Shown one piece after another: positions 16,344-27,282 of a stretch of DNA of 58,801 nucleotides. A program made the position numbers and the translations under genes. The notes beneath the pieces were generated by a model that was given only the letters and a program-made list of their open reading frames with translations, was not told where the DNA came from and did no database searches. The stretch's first letter is position 1, and each line of letters begins with the position of its first letter. Source of the stretch: Alkalinema sp. CACIAM 70d. Its GTDB lineage: Bacteria > Cyanobacteriota > Cyanobacteriia > Leptolyngbyales > Leptolyngbyaceae. The stretch is from NCBI GenBank assembly GCA_002148405.1, contig MUGG01000108.1, positions 1 to 58,801 on the forward strand, given 5' to 3'.

Positions 16344-17281
16344 AAACTCTAACGGTAATTAGCCCCATTTATAACGAAGAAAGTGTCATTGAGGCTTTTT
16401 ACACGGAGCTTTCGGCGGTGTTGTCTCGGCTGACAGGCTATCGCTCAACGATCCTCTTTGTGGTCGATCGCTGTACGGATCAAACCCTCCCCATTCTGCG
16501 GCGAATCGCCCAGAAAGATCCCGCTGTCCAGGTTTTGGCATTATCCAATCGGTTTGGTCATCAAATGTCTTTGCTGGCTGGGATTGACCACTGTGATGCG
16601 GATGTGGTGGTGATGATGGATGGGGATTTGCAACACCCGCCGGAACTCATTCCAGCAATGCTGGAAAAATATGAACAGGGCTACGATATTGTTTACACTT
16701 TGCGGGAAGATGCAAGGCAAAGTAGCCTCTTTAAGCGCTGGACCTCGCGATTATTTTATCGGTTTATTAATTGGATTTCTGAGATTCCCATTTCAGAAAG
16801 TGCGGCAGATTTCCGACTGGTGTCCCGATCGGTGATTGAAGCTTTTCAGACGCAAATTCGAGAGCGCAACCAGTTTATGCGGGGTCTGTTTAGCTGGGTT
16901 GGGTTTAATAGCGCTGGTCTGCGATTTCGGGCCCGCGATCGCTTTGCAGGCACCACCAAGTATTCTCTGCGGAGGATGGTACGCTTTGGTTTGCACGGAA
17001 TTGTTGCTTTTAGCAAGCGCCCATTGCAGCTTTCAATTTTGGCAGGTACGATATTTGCATTTTTTAGTTTGATCTACGCAGTCATTGCGTTTGTTCAATA
17101 CTTTTTTTATGCTTCGTTGCCCTCGGGGTGGACAACCCTAGTGATTATGATTGCCCTATCGACGGGGATTCAGCTAATTTGTCTAGGGTTTATTGGCGAA
17201 TACATTGGCGCTATCTTTGACGAAGTCAAGGGTAGACCTCACTACCTTGTGTCGGAGAAGATTAATTTTAACCATGAGTAA
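16340..17281 (+). CDS. GT2-family glycosyltransferase, GtrB/polyprenyl-phosphate type
   Basis: A 313-residue membrane-anchored GT2 enzyme. The catalytic domain starts TVISPIYNEESVIEAFY, has the nucleotide aspartate in VVDRCTDQT and the metal motif MMDGDLQHPPE, and continues with SESAADFRLVSR. Two C-terminal helices follow (about 230-255 and 265-290). This layout matches DPM1/GtrB/ArnC-type enzymes that load a sugar from a nucleotide onto a polyprenyl phosphate carrier. It overlaps the rmd-like gene by ATGA and the next methyltransferase by eight bases. It may make the lipid-linked donor for a YfhO- or GT-C-like transferase (inference). Confidence 0.87.
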   Translation: MKTLTVISPIYNEESVIEAFYTELSAVLSRLTGYRSTILFVVDRCTDQTLPILRRIAQKDPAVQVLALSNRFGHQMSLLAGIDHCDADVVVMMDGDLQHPPELIPAMLEKYEQGYDIVYTLREDARQSSLFKRWTSRLFYRFINWISEIPISESAADFRLVSRSVIEAFQTQIRERNQFMRGLFSWVGFNSAGLRFRARDRFAGTTKYSLRRMVRFGLHGIVAFSKRPLQLSILAGTIFAFFSLIYAVIAFVQYFFYASLPSGWTTLVIMIALSTGIQLICLGFIGEYIGAIFDEVKGRPHYLVSEKINFNHE

Positions 17282-18119
17282 CTGTATTGTTTGTAACCAC
17301 GATGAGAAAACTCCGCTGTATCGCGGGATCGATCGATGTCTGAGCTGTGGTCATGTGGCGGCGGATTTGTCGATTTCCAGCGAAGAACTGTTTAAGCTTT
17401 ACCAGAAAGACTATTTTTTTGGGGAAGAATACAGCGATTACGTGGCAGATAAGCGGATTGCTCAGAAAAATTTTGCTCTGCGCCTCAAAACCCTGAAGCA
17501 ATTTCTGCGACCAGAACGACATCGGACGCTGTTTGAAATTGGCTGTGCCTACGGGTTCTTTTTGGAGAAAGCCCAAGCACTGTTTGAGAAAGCCCAGGGC
17601 ATTGACATTACCGAAGATGGAATTCGCTATGCCCTGAATGAACTCAACCTAGATGTGGTGCAAGCCGATTTTTTGAGTCATGATCTGGGCGATCGTACCT
17701 TTGATGTGGCCTGTATGTGGGACACGATCGAGCACTTGCCAAATCCCCATCTCTACGTCGAAAAGTTGAGTCGGCACATGGAAAAAGGCTCACTGATTGC
17801 GATTACGACGGGGGATATCGACAGTTTCAACGCCCGGATGCGGAAAGAAAATTGGCGCTTGATCCATCCGCCTACCCATATTCATTACTTCTCCCAGAAA
17901 AGCCTAGCTCAAATGCTGAACAATTACGGCTTTGATGTTGTTTACAGTCGCCATTGTGGTTTTTATCGGAGTCTCGATAATGTTGCTTATAACATCCTTG
18001 TACTTCGCTGGAAGCAACCTAAGCTGTATCACTTTTTGAAAAAACTCCGGCTAACGGAACTGGATTTTTACCTCAATCTTTATGACATCATGTATGTCAT
18101 TGCCCGCAAACGTTACTAA
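17274..18119 (+). CDS. Class I methyltransferase with N-terminal zinc-ribbon-like segment
   Basis: A 281-residue Methyltransf_23-type protein. The N-terminus has two CxxC pairs (CIVC and CLSC, residues 4-27), a small zinc-ribbon found on sugar methyltransferases of the C-methyltransferase group. The SAM motif is LFEIGCAYGFFLEKA, followed by GIDITEDGIRYA and DVACMWDTIEHLPNP; THIHYFSQKSLAQML is typical of the family. I chose ATG 17274, inside the end of the GT2 gene; the frame is open to a further alternative start at 17193. It is the last tightly coupled gene of the block and probably methylates a glycan sugar. Confidence 0.85.
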   Translation: MSNCIVCNHDEKTPLYRGIDRCLSCGHVAADLSISSEELFKLYQKDYFFGEEYSDYVADKRIAQKNFALRLKTLKQFLRPERHRTLFEIGCAYGFFLEKAQALFEKAQGIDITEDGIRYALNELNLDVVQADFLSHDLGDRTFDVACMWDTIEHLPNPHLYVEKLSRHMEKGSLIAITTGDIDSFNARMRKENWRLIHPPTHIHYFSQKSLAQMLNNYGFDVVYSRHCGFYRSLDNVAYNILVLRWKQPKLYHFLKKLRLTELDFYLNLYDIMYVIARKRY

Positions 18120-18430
18120 ATCAACTGTGTAGATTGCCCTAAGGTCTATGGTGATGGGATCCTAGGATCATAAGCAGGGTTAACTTCGATCGCGGGATGA
18201 TCTTCGGGATGATGGCGGGACTGTTAAGGCTAGCTGAGTTAAGTATTGTAAGAGCCGAGCATTGTATAGAGTCAGGCATTGTAAGAAAAGCTTGCTGTGC
18301 TTCGTTGGTAGGGTTGATTCGATTGGGCCTGCTGACTTAGTCGATCACTGATCGGGCTGCTCAGGATACTGTTTGCGGTGTTGCTGAGATTGGATTGTTA
18401 TTGAGATTGGATTGTTGCTGAGAAAAAGCT
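18120..18430. other. Spacer with degenerate short tandem repeats
   Basis: The 311 bases hold no plausible gene. At 18245-18291 a 16-17 bp unit beginning ATTGTA occurs three times in degenerate form. At 18385-18416 TGAGATTGGATTGTT occurs twice with a 17-base period. No terminator with a T-run is apparent. Confidence 0.75.
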
Positions 18431-21304
18431 ATGCAGATGGCGAATGAGTATGCTCAGGCTCCTCGAAAATTTAACTGGGGAAATCCTCTAATTCACAGTT
18501 TATTGGTGTTTCTGAGTTTCTCATTGCTGTTTACGATTTTCTTTGCCCCCGTGTTGTTCTCAGGGCGGCTATTGGCTCCCGGAGATGGCATTGTCTACTA
18601 TCTACCTGCTCTGTATTCGGCAAAAACTCTGTGGACTGACCTGATTTTTGGGGGATATCCCGTAGTAGGCGATCCGCAGAATATGACCTGGTATCCCCCA
18701 GCACTCCTGCTGCATTGGATTCCAAATTCCTGGAATGCCCTTGTTGTCTTGGCGTACGTCCTAGCAGGAAGTTTTGCCTACTGTTATGGATACATGCTAA
18801 CGAGATCGCGGCTGGCAGCCAGTGTGAGCGGGATTACATACAGCATGTGTGGTTTCATGATGGCCCATCTAGGTCATGCCACAATTATTCATGCAGCGGC
18901 TTGGATGCCGTTGTTGTTGTGTGCGATGGATCGGCTGCGTCACGGGTTTTCGCGGCTTTGGTTTGGACTAGGCGTGCTGGCGGTTAGTTGCTGTTTTCTA
19001 GGAGGACATCCTCAGATAGCGGTTTATAGTTTGGGGATGGGCTTCTTTTACGCGCTATTTTTAGGATGGCGTGTTCCTTTGGGACGGAAAAAATATTATG
19101 CCTATGCGATCGGGGTATTGGCAGTTGGGTTAGCTTTGTGTGCCATCCAGATCATTCCGACGGCTGAATTTAGCCGCTTAAGTCCTCGTTCTGAGATGAC
19201 CTTTGGAGAATTTGCGAGCTATTCTTTGCCAAGGTGGCAGACGTTACAGACCCTGTTTCCCTACTTCTTTGGTGGGCTTCTTCCTCCCTTTAATTTTCCG
19301 TATTGGGGCAAGACCAGTCTCACAGAAGTGGCTGGATATTTAGGTTGGCTGCCCTTGATGCTAGCCATGGTGGGAGCGATCGCCCATCCCAAGCGGTCTA
19401 TCGTTCGTTTTTGGCTGTGGGTTGGGGTGATTGCGTTCCTCCTCACCTTTGGGGGGGATACATTTTTAGGCCGTCTTTTCTACAACGTTCCGGTTTACAA
19501 CAAATTTCGGGCCCAGGGACGTCATGTGATTGAAGCGACCCTTGCGGTTAGCGTTTTGGCAGGCTTTGGAGTGGCGGCTATCCAGCGCCGACTCGTGTCC
19601 CGGAAGATTATTTTTAGAACGATCGTAGCTACGATCGCGGTTTTGATCCTGAGCCTAGTCAGCATGGGGATTTTGTACCCCGCGTTTCAAGAGAAAGCGA
19701 TTCAGGCGAGAGTGACCGCGCCCCTCAACTTTTGGCCTTGGTCAAATCCAGCGGTCGGAGTGCCAATAGTGATGTGCGTGGCAAGTCTGGTGGGTTTTGG
19801 ACTATTGCTGCGCTGGCGCGATCGTCGCTGGGTTGGGTTAATCATAATTCCGATTCTGATTGCTGATCTCTCCACATTTGGCTGGTTTTGGGAGTGGCAA
19901 ATCAACGCTCCCCTGGCAACTGCTCTAGAGGCGAAGCCGATCGTACAGAAATATCGATCGTTACTGCGATCGAATCATCAGCGTTTTCTAGGAACCGTCG
20001 AGTCTATCACTTCGCTGAAGGATTTCGAGTCTGGCGTTTTCCCAAATTTGACTCGTCTGTGGGATCTGCCGAATATCAGTGGATATTCTCCGCTGATCCT
20101 ATCTCGCTTTAGTGAAGTGATGCGGATGAGTACTAACGGTGGATTATCCAGTGTTCCAGTACATGCGGACGATCGGCGTCTGGATGTCATGGGAGTGCGG
20201 TATTTGCTGGAGCAGTCAGCCCCGAAGACTGATCAGCGGGGCTTTGCAGTGACTGGTCAAGATTTGGGTGTTGCGTTGGGATCCACGGTCTGTGGCCCAT
20301 CACTGTTAAGTCCTTCTATGAACGTCGATCTATCCACAAAACCGATCGAGGTGAGCGAGATTGGTTTTGTGACGATGTTGGGATGTGCGGTGACGGTTCC
20401 AGAGAATGCAGCGGTTGTACAGGTTCAAGTCACGGATACCCAGGGTCGGGTAGAAACCCATGCATTACGGGCGGGGCGGGATACGGCGGAAAATTCCTAT
20501 GATTGCCCGGAGGTCAAGCCTTTGGTGCAGCACCAGCGAGCGACCGTCTTTCGCGATCTTCCTGTGACTAAACCGGGGCAATGTCAGGCCCATGAATATG
20601 TGAGTAGCCTTGTGCTGAGTCAGCCACGACAAGTCAAACAGATTGAACTGAAATGGAGTGATAGTAAACTTCCAGGGGTGCTCCTTCTCCAGCGCATGAG
20701 TCTGATGAATCGACAGCACAACACCTCTTTTCCCTTAACGTCGGTAGGGGTGTCGCCGAAGTGGAAGCAAGTTGAACCGAGCGATGCCGGAACGATCTAT
20801 GAAAATCAACAAGTTTTACCCCGGGCATGGCTTGTTTCCAAGACAGTTCGGCTAGCGCCCTCGGAAATTGTGAATGCGATTCAAACTTCTCGCCTGCCTG
20901 AGGGGGGAGTTTATGAGCCGGAGAAAGTTGCCTTAGTGGAGAATGCAGCAGCTGTCTTTCAAGGTTTAGACCTCGGAACGGTAGGTCAAGTAAGGGTGGT
21001 TCAACGGGCTGAAGCCATGCTTGAAGTGCAAACTAAGGCCCCATCAGAGGCATTTCTGGTCTTGAGTGATGCGTATTATCCGGGATGGCAAGCGACGATC
21101 GATGGCAAGCCGACTCGTATTTTTCAAACTAACTATATTCAGCGAGGGGTCAAAGTCCCTGCAGGCGAACATGTTGTCCGGTTTGAATTTCACCCTTTGA
21201 GTTTCAAGATCGGGGTCGGGATTACGACCGCAATGTTGGTGGCTGGAGGCTATGGATTGTTGCGGCTGGGTCGGAAGAAAGAACCCGTGGAGGCTTTGGA
21301 CTAG
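18431..21304 (+). CDS. YfhO-family polytopic membrane protein
   Basis: A 957-residue protein. The first ~480 residues hold around a dozen membrane helices with an early exposed loop (SGRLLAPGDGIVYYLP) and the FFGG region after the fifth or sixth helix. A soluble domain follows, then the characteristic YfhO ending with DAYYPGWQATIDGKPT and VPAGEHVVRFEFHPLSF before a final helix. YfhO proteins resemble GT-C glycosyltransferases that use polyprenyl-phosphate sugars; in Gram-positives they are linked to lipoteichoic acid glycosylation. Its place downstream of a GtrB-like enzyme fits such a pair (inference). Confidence 0.85.
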   Translation: MQMANEYAQAPRKFNWGNPLIHSLLVFLSFSLLFTIFFAPVLFSGRLLAPGDGIVYYLPALYSAKTLWTDLIFGGYPVVGDPQNMTWYPPALLLHWIPNSWNALVVLAYVLAGSFAYCYGYMLTRSRLAASVSGITYSMCGFMMAHLGHATIIHAAAWMPLLLCAMDRLRHGFSRLWFGLGVLAVSCCFLGGHPQIAVYSLGMGFFYALFLGWRVPLGRKKYYAYAIGVLAVGLALCAIQIIPTAEFSRLSPRSEMTFGEFASYSLPRWQTLQTLFPYFFGGLLPPFNFPYWGKTSLTEVAGYLGWLPLMLAMVGAIAHPKRSIVRFWLWVGVIAFLLTFGGDTFLGRLFYNVPVYNKFRAQGRHVIEATLAVSVLAGFGVAAIQRRLVSRKIIFRTIVATIAVLILSLVSMGILYPAFQEKAIQARVTAPLNFWPWSNPAVGVPIVMCVASLVGFGLLLRWRDRRWVGLIIIPILIADLSTFGWFWEWQINAPLATALEAKPIVQKYRSLLRSNHQRFLGTVESITSLKDFESGVFPNLTRLWDLPNISGYSPLILSRFSEVMRMSTNGGLSSVPVHADDRRLDVMGVRYLLEQSAPKTDQRGFAVTGQDLGVALGSTVCGPSLLSPSMNVDLSTKPIEVSEIGFVTMLGCAVTVPENAAVVQVQVTDTQGRVETHALRAGRDTAENSYDCPEVKPLVQHQRATVFRDLPVTKPGQCQAHEYVSSLVLSQPRQVKQIELKWSDSKLPGVLLLQRMSLMNRQHNTSFPLTSVGVSPKWKQVEPSDAGTIYENQQVLPRAWLVSKTVRLAPSEIVNAIQTSRLPEGGVYEPEKVALVENAAAVFQGLDLGTVGQVRVVQRAEAMLEVQTKAPSEAFLVLSDAYYPGWQATIDGKPTRIFQTNYIQRGVKVPAGEHVVRFEFHPLSFKIGVGITTAMLVAGGYGLLRLGRKKEPVEALD

Positions 21305-21432
21305 GGCATGGACTCAAGGCTGACCCTCTAGGCATCGAGTCATCGTGAACGCAAAACAAGGGTATGCAAAAATAAAGGGTTGACGTTTGCGGTAGAACGT
21401 CGATCGCTGAGATTGACGCCCCATTATGTTAA

Positions 21433-23763
<2,331 letters not shown>

Positions 23764-24077
23764 GGACGATCGGTTTCGGGGATCATCATCAAGGACAAGG
23801 GGAGGGTGTGACAATTGGCTTTTCCCCTTGAGAAAATTTGATGAAGTTCCCTGTGGGTCTCTATGGAGCCGCGTGACAGTTGAAGAACAGGAACAATTCC
23901 CATGCGCTGCTGTAATTAATTCGCTGATACTAAAAACATCAGCTCACAAGATTCGCACATTCAAGATTCGCATATTCTAAGATTTATACATCCCAGAGTT
24001 GTGGAGTCGAGGTTCGTGTAATCTCCAGCGATATTTCCCACAATTACTTAGTAGAGACTGCCCAGGGGGTGGTTTTG
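23764..24077. other. Spacer downstream of icd with a 15-bp tandem duplication
   Basis: No gene seen. CAAGATTCGCACATT (23947-23961) is followed directly by CAAGATTCGCATATT (23962-23976). The rest is unstructured apart from the presumed promoter of the secreted-protein gene. Confidence 0.75.
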
Positions 24078-24503
24078 GTGAACAAAACTTTAGTTTGGAC
24101 ATTCGCGCTCACATCTCTAGTTGGTTTAGTGGGGCCAGGATTGGCCCAGAATCAAGATCAGTCAATTCGGATTACTCCGAGCAGTTCAGTCGAGACCCGC
24201 ACTGGAACCTCTGCCAGTGCCCAGAAGGACTCCAGTTGTGCTGGGTTTATTCCAGCTCAGCCCAACTATGAGATCACTTTTACGGAAGATCTAGATCGCC
24301 GCTTTAGTGTTCAAGGAAATCCGAACACTACGCTGTTGGTCATCAACAGCAAAGGGAAAAAGTTCTGCGTTCAGGCAGACAGTACTTCGAACGGTAAAGC
24401 TGAAATTCCGGGTCGATGGGCAAAAGATACCTATCGGGTGTTTATTGGGACTCGATCCCAGGGGCAAAATCCCTATAAGTTGACGATTGAACCAGTCAAC
24501 TAG
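24078..24503 (+). CDS. Small secreted protein with pre-peptidase C-terminal-like domain
   Basis: A 141-residue protein. Residues 1-24 form a signal peptide (MNKTLVWTF...GPGLAQ, cleavage near AQN). A polar Ser/Thr-rich linker is followed by a small beta domain ending IPGRWAKDTYRVFIGTRSQG and KLTIEPV, which resembles bacterial pre-peptidase C-terminal domains with the typical YRVFIGT strand. Two cysteines could pair (DSSCAGF and KKFCVQ). Function is unknown. GTG 24078 is chosen because AGGGGG lies eight bases upstream and the peptide then starts with a standard signal; GTG 24069 is the alternative. Confidence 0.7.
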   Translation: MNKTLVWTFALTSLVGLVGPGLAQNQDQSIRITPSSSVETRTGTSASAQKDSSCAGFIPAQPNYEITFTEDLDRRFSVQGNPNTTLLVINSKGKKFCVQADSTSNGKAEIPGRWAKDTYRVFIGTRSQGQNPYKLTIEPVN

Positions 24504-24546
24504 TCCAGTGGTAGCTGGCGCGTTTACTTGCGGTTCCCCTCGCTAT

Positions 24547-24586
24547 ATTAAACCTGCATCAACCAGATTAAACCTCCATCAACCAG
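24547..24586. repeat. 20-bp tandem duplication after secreted-protein gene
   Basis: ATTAAACCTGCATCAACCAG and ATTAAACCTCCATCAACCAG follow each other directly and differ at one base. They sit 44 bases after the stop codon and just before the terminator hairpin. Confidence 0.95.
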
Positions 24587-24618
24587 TGTAGTTGGGCTAC
24601 TCCAGCTACGCTGGTTTT
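24583..24618 (+). terminator. Rho-independent terminator of the secreted-protein gene
   Basis: CCAGTGTAG (24583-24591) pairs with CTACGCTGG (24606-24614) in a nine-pair stem with one G-T wobble, followed by TTTT. Confidence 0.65.
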
Positions 24619-24800
24619 GCAGTAGGTTGGCAACTGATTGGTTGCGATGGGAACTGTTTGGATGCAATTGTTGACCGTAATCTTAGCTGTAAGTGGTTAA
24701 CTGCATAAGTGATTCACGACAAGTGATGCACTGCAATTAATTGGGAGAAGGGATAACGGATGGCTCTAGTTGCGATTTAGGTTCTGGATAAAAAGCAACG

Positions 24801-25208
24801 TTAAAAAACGGGATATTCCACCAGAGGCTGGCTCAAAAGTTTTGCCTTCGACAGAATTTCTGTCATAGCCGTGTCTTTACGACAGAAAATATCGATCGTG
24901 CCCTCTTGGATTAATCGCTCAATCCGAGGTTCTTCTAACGAAGAATAGGCCATGATCTGCACCGATGGCGCGATCGTTTTAATTTGCGCTGCCGCCCCTG
25001 GCCCATCTAAAACGGGCATTTGCATGTCTAAAATCACGACATCAGGATGGTGGCGTTTCACCATCTCGACTGCTTGAACCCCGTTTTCAGCTACATCAAC
25101 AAGCTCTATCCCGGGTTGACCCTTGAGCGCAAGCTTGAGGGTAAACCGAGTCAGTTCATGGTCATCTGCAATAAGAATCCGCAACACTGATCGCTCACAA
25201 GAACGCAT
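24801..25208 (-). CDS. Stand-alone response-regulator receiver protein
   Basis: About 135 residues, almost all a receiver domain: acidic pair in RILIADDHE, the phospho-acceptor aspartate in VVILDMQMPVLDG, the conserved Ser/Thr region at MAYSS and the lysine in CRKDTA. It resembles the receiver of NarL/FixJ regulators but has no HTH, so it should act by protein contact. ATG 25208 has AGG upstream (CAGGTTGAAATG); GTG 25235 would add nine residues. It lies downstream of the sigma-factor gene on the same strand, separated by a terminator, and its kinase is not evident. Confidence 0.85.
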   Translation of the reverse strand: MRSCERSVLRILIADDHELTRFTLKLALKGQPGIELVDVAENGVQAVEMVKRHHPDVVILDMQMPVLDGPGAAAQIKTIAPSVQIMAYSSLEEPRIERLIQEGTIDIFCRKDTAMTEILSKAKLLSQPLVEYPVF

Positions 25209-25672
25209 TTCAACCTGATCAATTCGATGGAACACTTACGTCGAGTGTAGGCCGCAGATCTGAGATTGGTCGTCTACCCAGAGGCTTAAGCAACCTAAGA
25301 GTTTTCTGCTTCTCAATCAGGGGGATTACACACTTCGGTGAAATAGTGGCAGGAATTTGAGGTAAATAACTAGCGCAGATTTACGGAACTCTGGATCCCA
25401 TTTCTGTCCTATTCCTATCTTTGAATGGTTTTTGCCTTTCTGTCTTCCGCAAGTTCCCTTAAATTGCCAAAAACCATCTCTGTAGTGATACAGAGATGGT
25501 AAAACGCTGATTTACATTTTTTGAGTTAATTTTTCAAGTGAGCGAACTTTTTAAGGGTTGGCTGTAGAAGATTTTTTCAGCCGAACGCTTTCCCAGCCGC
25601 AGAGTGGTTGATTTATGAGAACTCAACGGTGGGGCAGTCCTGCTGCCTAAAAGATCGAGCCTTCGTTCTGAG
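25209..25672. other. Spacer between sigma-factor gene and receiver gene
   Basis: It contains the sigma-gene terminator at 25473-25500 and a smaller GGCTG/CAGCC hairpin near 25560-25585, both readable in the minus direction. The remainder should hold the receiver promoter. No gene is seen. Confidence 0.6.
25466..25500 (-). terminator. Strong hairpin terminator downstream of the sigma-factor gene
   Basis: ACCATCTCTGTA (25473-25484) and TACAGAGATGGT (25489-25500) form a perfect 12-pair stem with a GTGA loop. On the minus strand the stem runs into TTTT. It is 173 bases past the sigma-gene stop. Confidence 0.75.
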
Positions 25673-26665
25673 TTATACCCAATCCTTAAGCAGGGCTTGG
25701 CGGCGGGGGTGACGTAACTTTCGCATCGCTTTGGCTTGAATTTGGCGCACCCGTTCCCGAGAGAGGTCGTAGATTTTGCCAATCTCGGTCAGGGTATAGT
25801 GCTGCCCATCCTCTAACCCGTAGCGCAGACGAATGATTTCTCGCTCCCGATCGCTCAAATGGTCTAGAACGGTATTCAATCGATCACTGAGAAGTTTGCG
25901 ATCGAGATTTTCGTTGGGGGCAATATTGTCGGCATCTTCGATTAACTGCATGAGCTCAGTGTCTTCGTCCTTGCCCACCCAAGCATGGAGGGAGAGGGTA
26001 CGTTGGCTGACATCCAATACCTGATCCAGCTTATCCTCTTCCATGTCCAAGGCTCCTGCCAGTTCCTGCTTGGTCGGACGCCGCCCTAGTTCCTGGGAGA
26101 GGGTCTGGCGTACCTTGCGCACCTGGTTGAGCTTCTCGACCATGTGGACGGGGAGGCGCACAGTACGGGACTGGGACGCGATCGCCCGCGTAATCCCTTG
26201 GCGAATCCACCAGTAGGCATAGGTTGAGAACTTGTAGCCGCGCTCATAGTCAAATTTTTCCGCTGCCCGCATGAGGCCCATCGACCCTTCCTGAATCAGA
26301 TCGAGGAAGGGCACACCTCGATTGAGGTACTTTTTCGCGATCGAGACAACGAGACGGAGATTGGCCCGCACTAGCTTGCGTTTGGCCCGTTCTCCCACAG
26401 CACCACCTTTGGCGATTTCCCGAGCCAATTCAATTTCTTCGGCCTGGTTCAGGAGAGGATAGCGAGCCATTTCCCGCAAAAACATGCCCACCGAGTCATC
26501 CGATAACCCCAAATAGTCACTTGAGTTTTTGGGGAGAGCCTTGGCGATCGCTTCGGGCGTCAACTCTTCATCGCTCAGAACTTCAATTTCGTTCTCATCG
26601 ATGGGAAAGTCGTTGGGAATCGCCTCGGGCACTGGATCTTTCTTTTTGGAATACTTAGATGCCAT
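25673..26665 (-). CDS. Group 2 RNA polymerase sigma-70 factor (RpoD-like)
   Basis: A 330-residue primary-like sigma factor. Region 1.2 is [16 protein letters not shown]. Region 2 has [20 protein letters not shown] and [18 protein letters not shown] (-10 recognition). Region 3 follows, then region 4.2 [20 protein letters not shown] (-35 recognition). It lacks the long acidic region 1.1 and is shorter than the essential cyanobacterial SigA (about 390 residues), so it is best placed among the non-essential group 2 factors (SigB-SigE type) acting in stress or carbon/nitrogen responses. A structured leader of several hundred bases precedes it. Which Sig letter applies cannot be settled by eye. Confidence 0.9.
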   Translation of the reverse strand: MASKYSKKKDPVPEAIPNDFPIDENEIEVLSDEELTPEAIAKALPKNSSDYLGLSDDSVGMFLREMARYPLLNQAEEIELAREIAKGGAVGERAKRKLVRANLRLVVSIAKKYLNRGVPFLDLIQEGSMGLMRAAEKFDYERGYKFSTYAYWWIRQGITRAIASQSRTVRLPVHMVEKLNQVRKVRQTLSQELGRRPTKQELAGALDMEEDKLDQVLDVSQRTLSLHAWVGKDEDTELMQLIEDADNIAPNENLDRKLLSDRLNTVLDHLSDREREIIRLRYGLEDGQHYTLTEIGKIYDLSRERVRQIQAKAMRKLRHPRRQALLKDWV

Positions 26666-27282
26666 AACTCAAGTCACACAATGGTTTCAGCGTTTTTTAG
26701 AAAATTTTGCCTCCAACTTTAGCGCAAGTTGTGAAAAAAATGACACCAATGTTGGAAAAATTTCACTCTTTTTACAGTTGATCTTTTCGGGAGTCTAGTA
26801 TTTGCTATTTAGCACCACAGAAGAACCGGCTCTAAACCAGGATTTCTGCCAGTTGTCTGCAAATTGGCTCTGCGAACCTTGGCTTGCGGACAGTAGTCGC
26901 AAAGACAGAGCCTGTTAGCCAGTGCCACTGATCAGCCGACGAGGCCGAAGTAGATCAGGGCTCATTCTGCTACTCAAGCAACGATCGCTGCTTTTAGAAA
27001 CCCGTAGCCGCACCACAAAGGAACTACGACACTAGATATAGCGTTTTTCTGGATTTGTCAACACCAGAGTTCAGAAAAATTCAAGTTCGCTTTCCTCAAC
27101 CTCGTTGGCTAATTGTGGTCAAACCTAGATGGGGCAAGGATTATTTCCCAAGAGGTAGCTGTTTGGCTCTGTGAAAATTTTGCTGCCTAATTGATGCTTC
27201 TCCACCCTAGGATTGGTCTAGTCATCTATCCGTTCAGGTCGTCTGCTGGTTAAGGCTGGTTATCAGCTAGGCGATCGATCTA
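26666..27282. other. Long structured leader or small-RNA candidate upstream of the sigma gene
   Basis: The 617 bases hold no gene. In the minus direction a promoter-like element (27033-27061) is followed by at least two hairpins. One is 26865-26911, outer stem GGCTCTG/CAGAGCC with inner stem TTGCG/CGCAA. The other is around 26927-26965, CTGATC/GATCAG with inner GCC/GGC. Then comes a ~200-base A/T-rich stretch to the sigma start. This is either a regulatory 5' leader of the sigma mRNA or a separate small RNA. Confidence 0.5.
27033..27061 (-). promoter_or_regulatory. Candidate sigma-70 promoter for the sigma-factor leader
   Basis: On the minus strand a perfect -35 TTGACA (27056-27061) is followed by the TATATCTA region (27033-27040), giving spacers of 15-17 bases depending on how the -10 is set. 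It would start a transcript about 360 bases before the sigma start codon. Confidence 0.45.
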
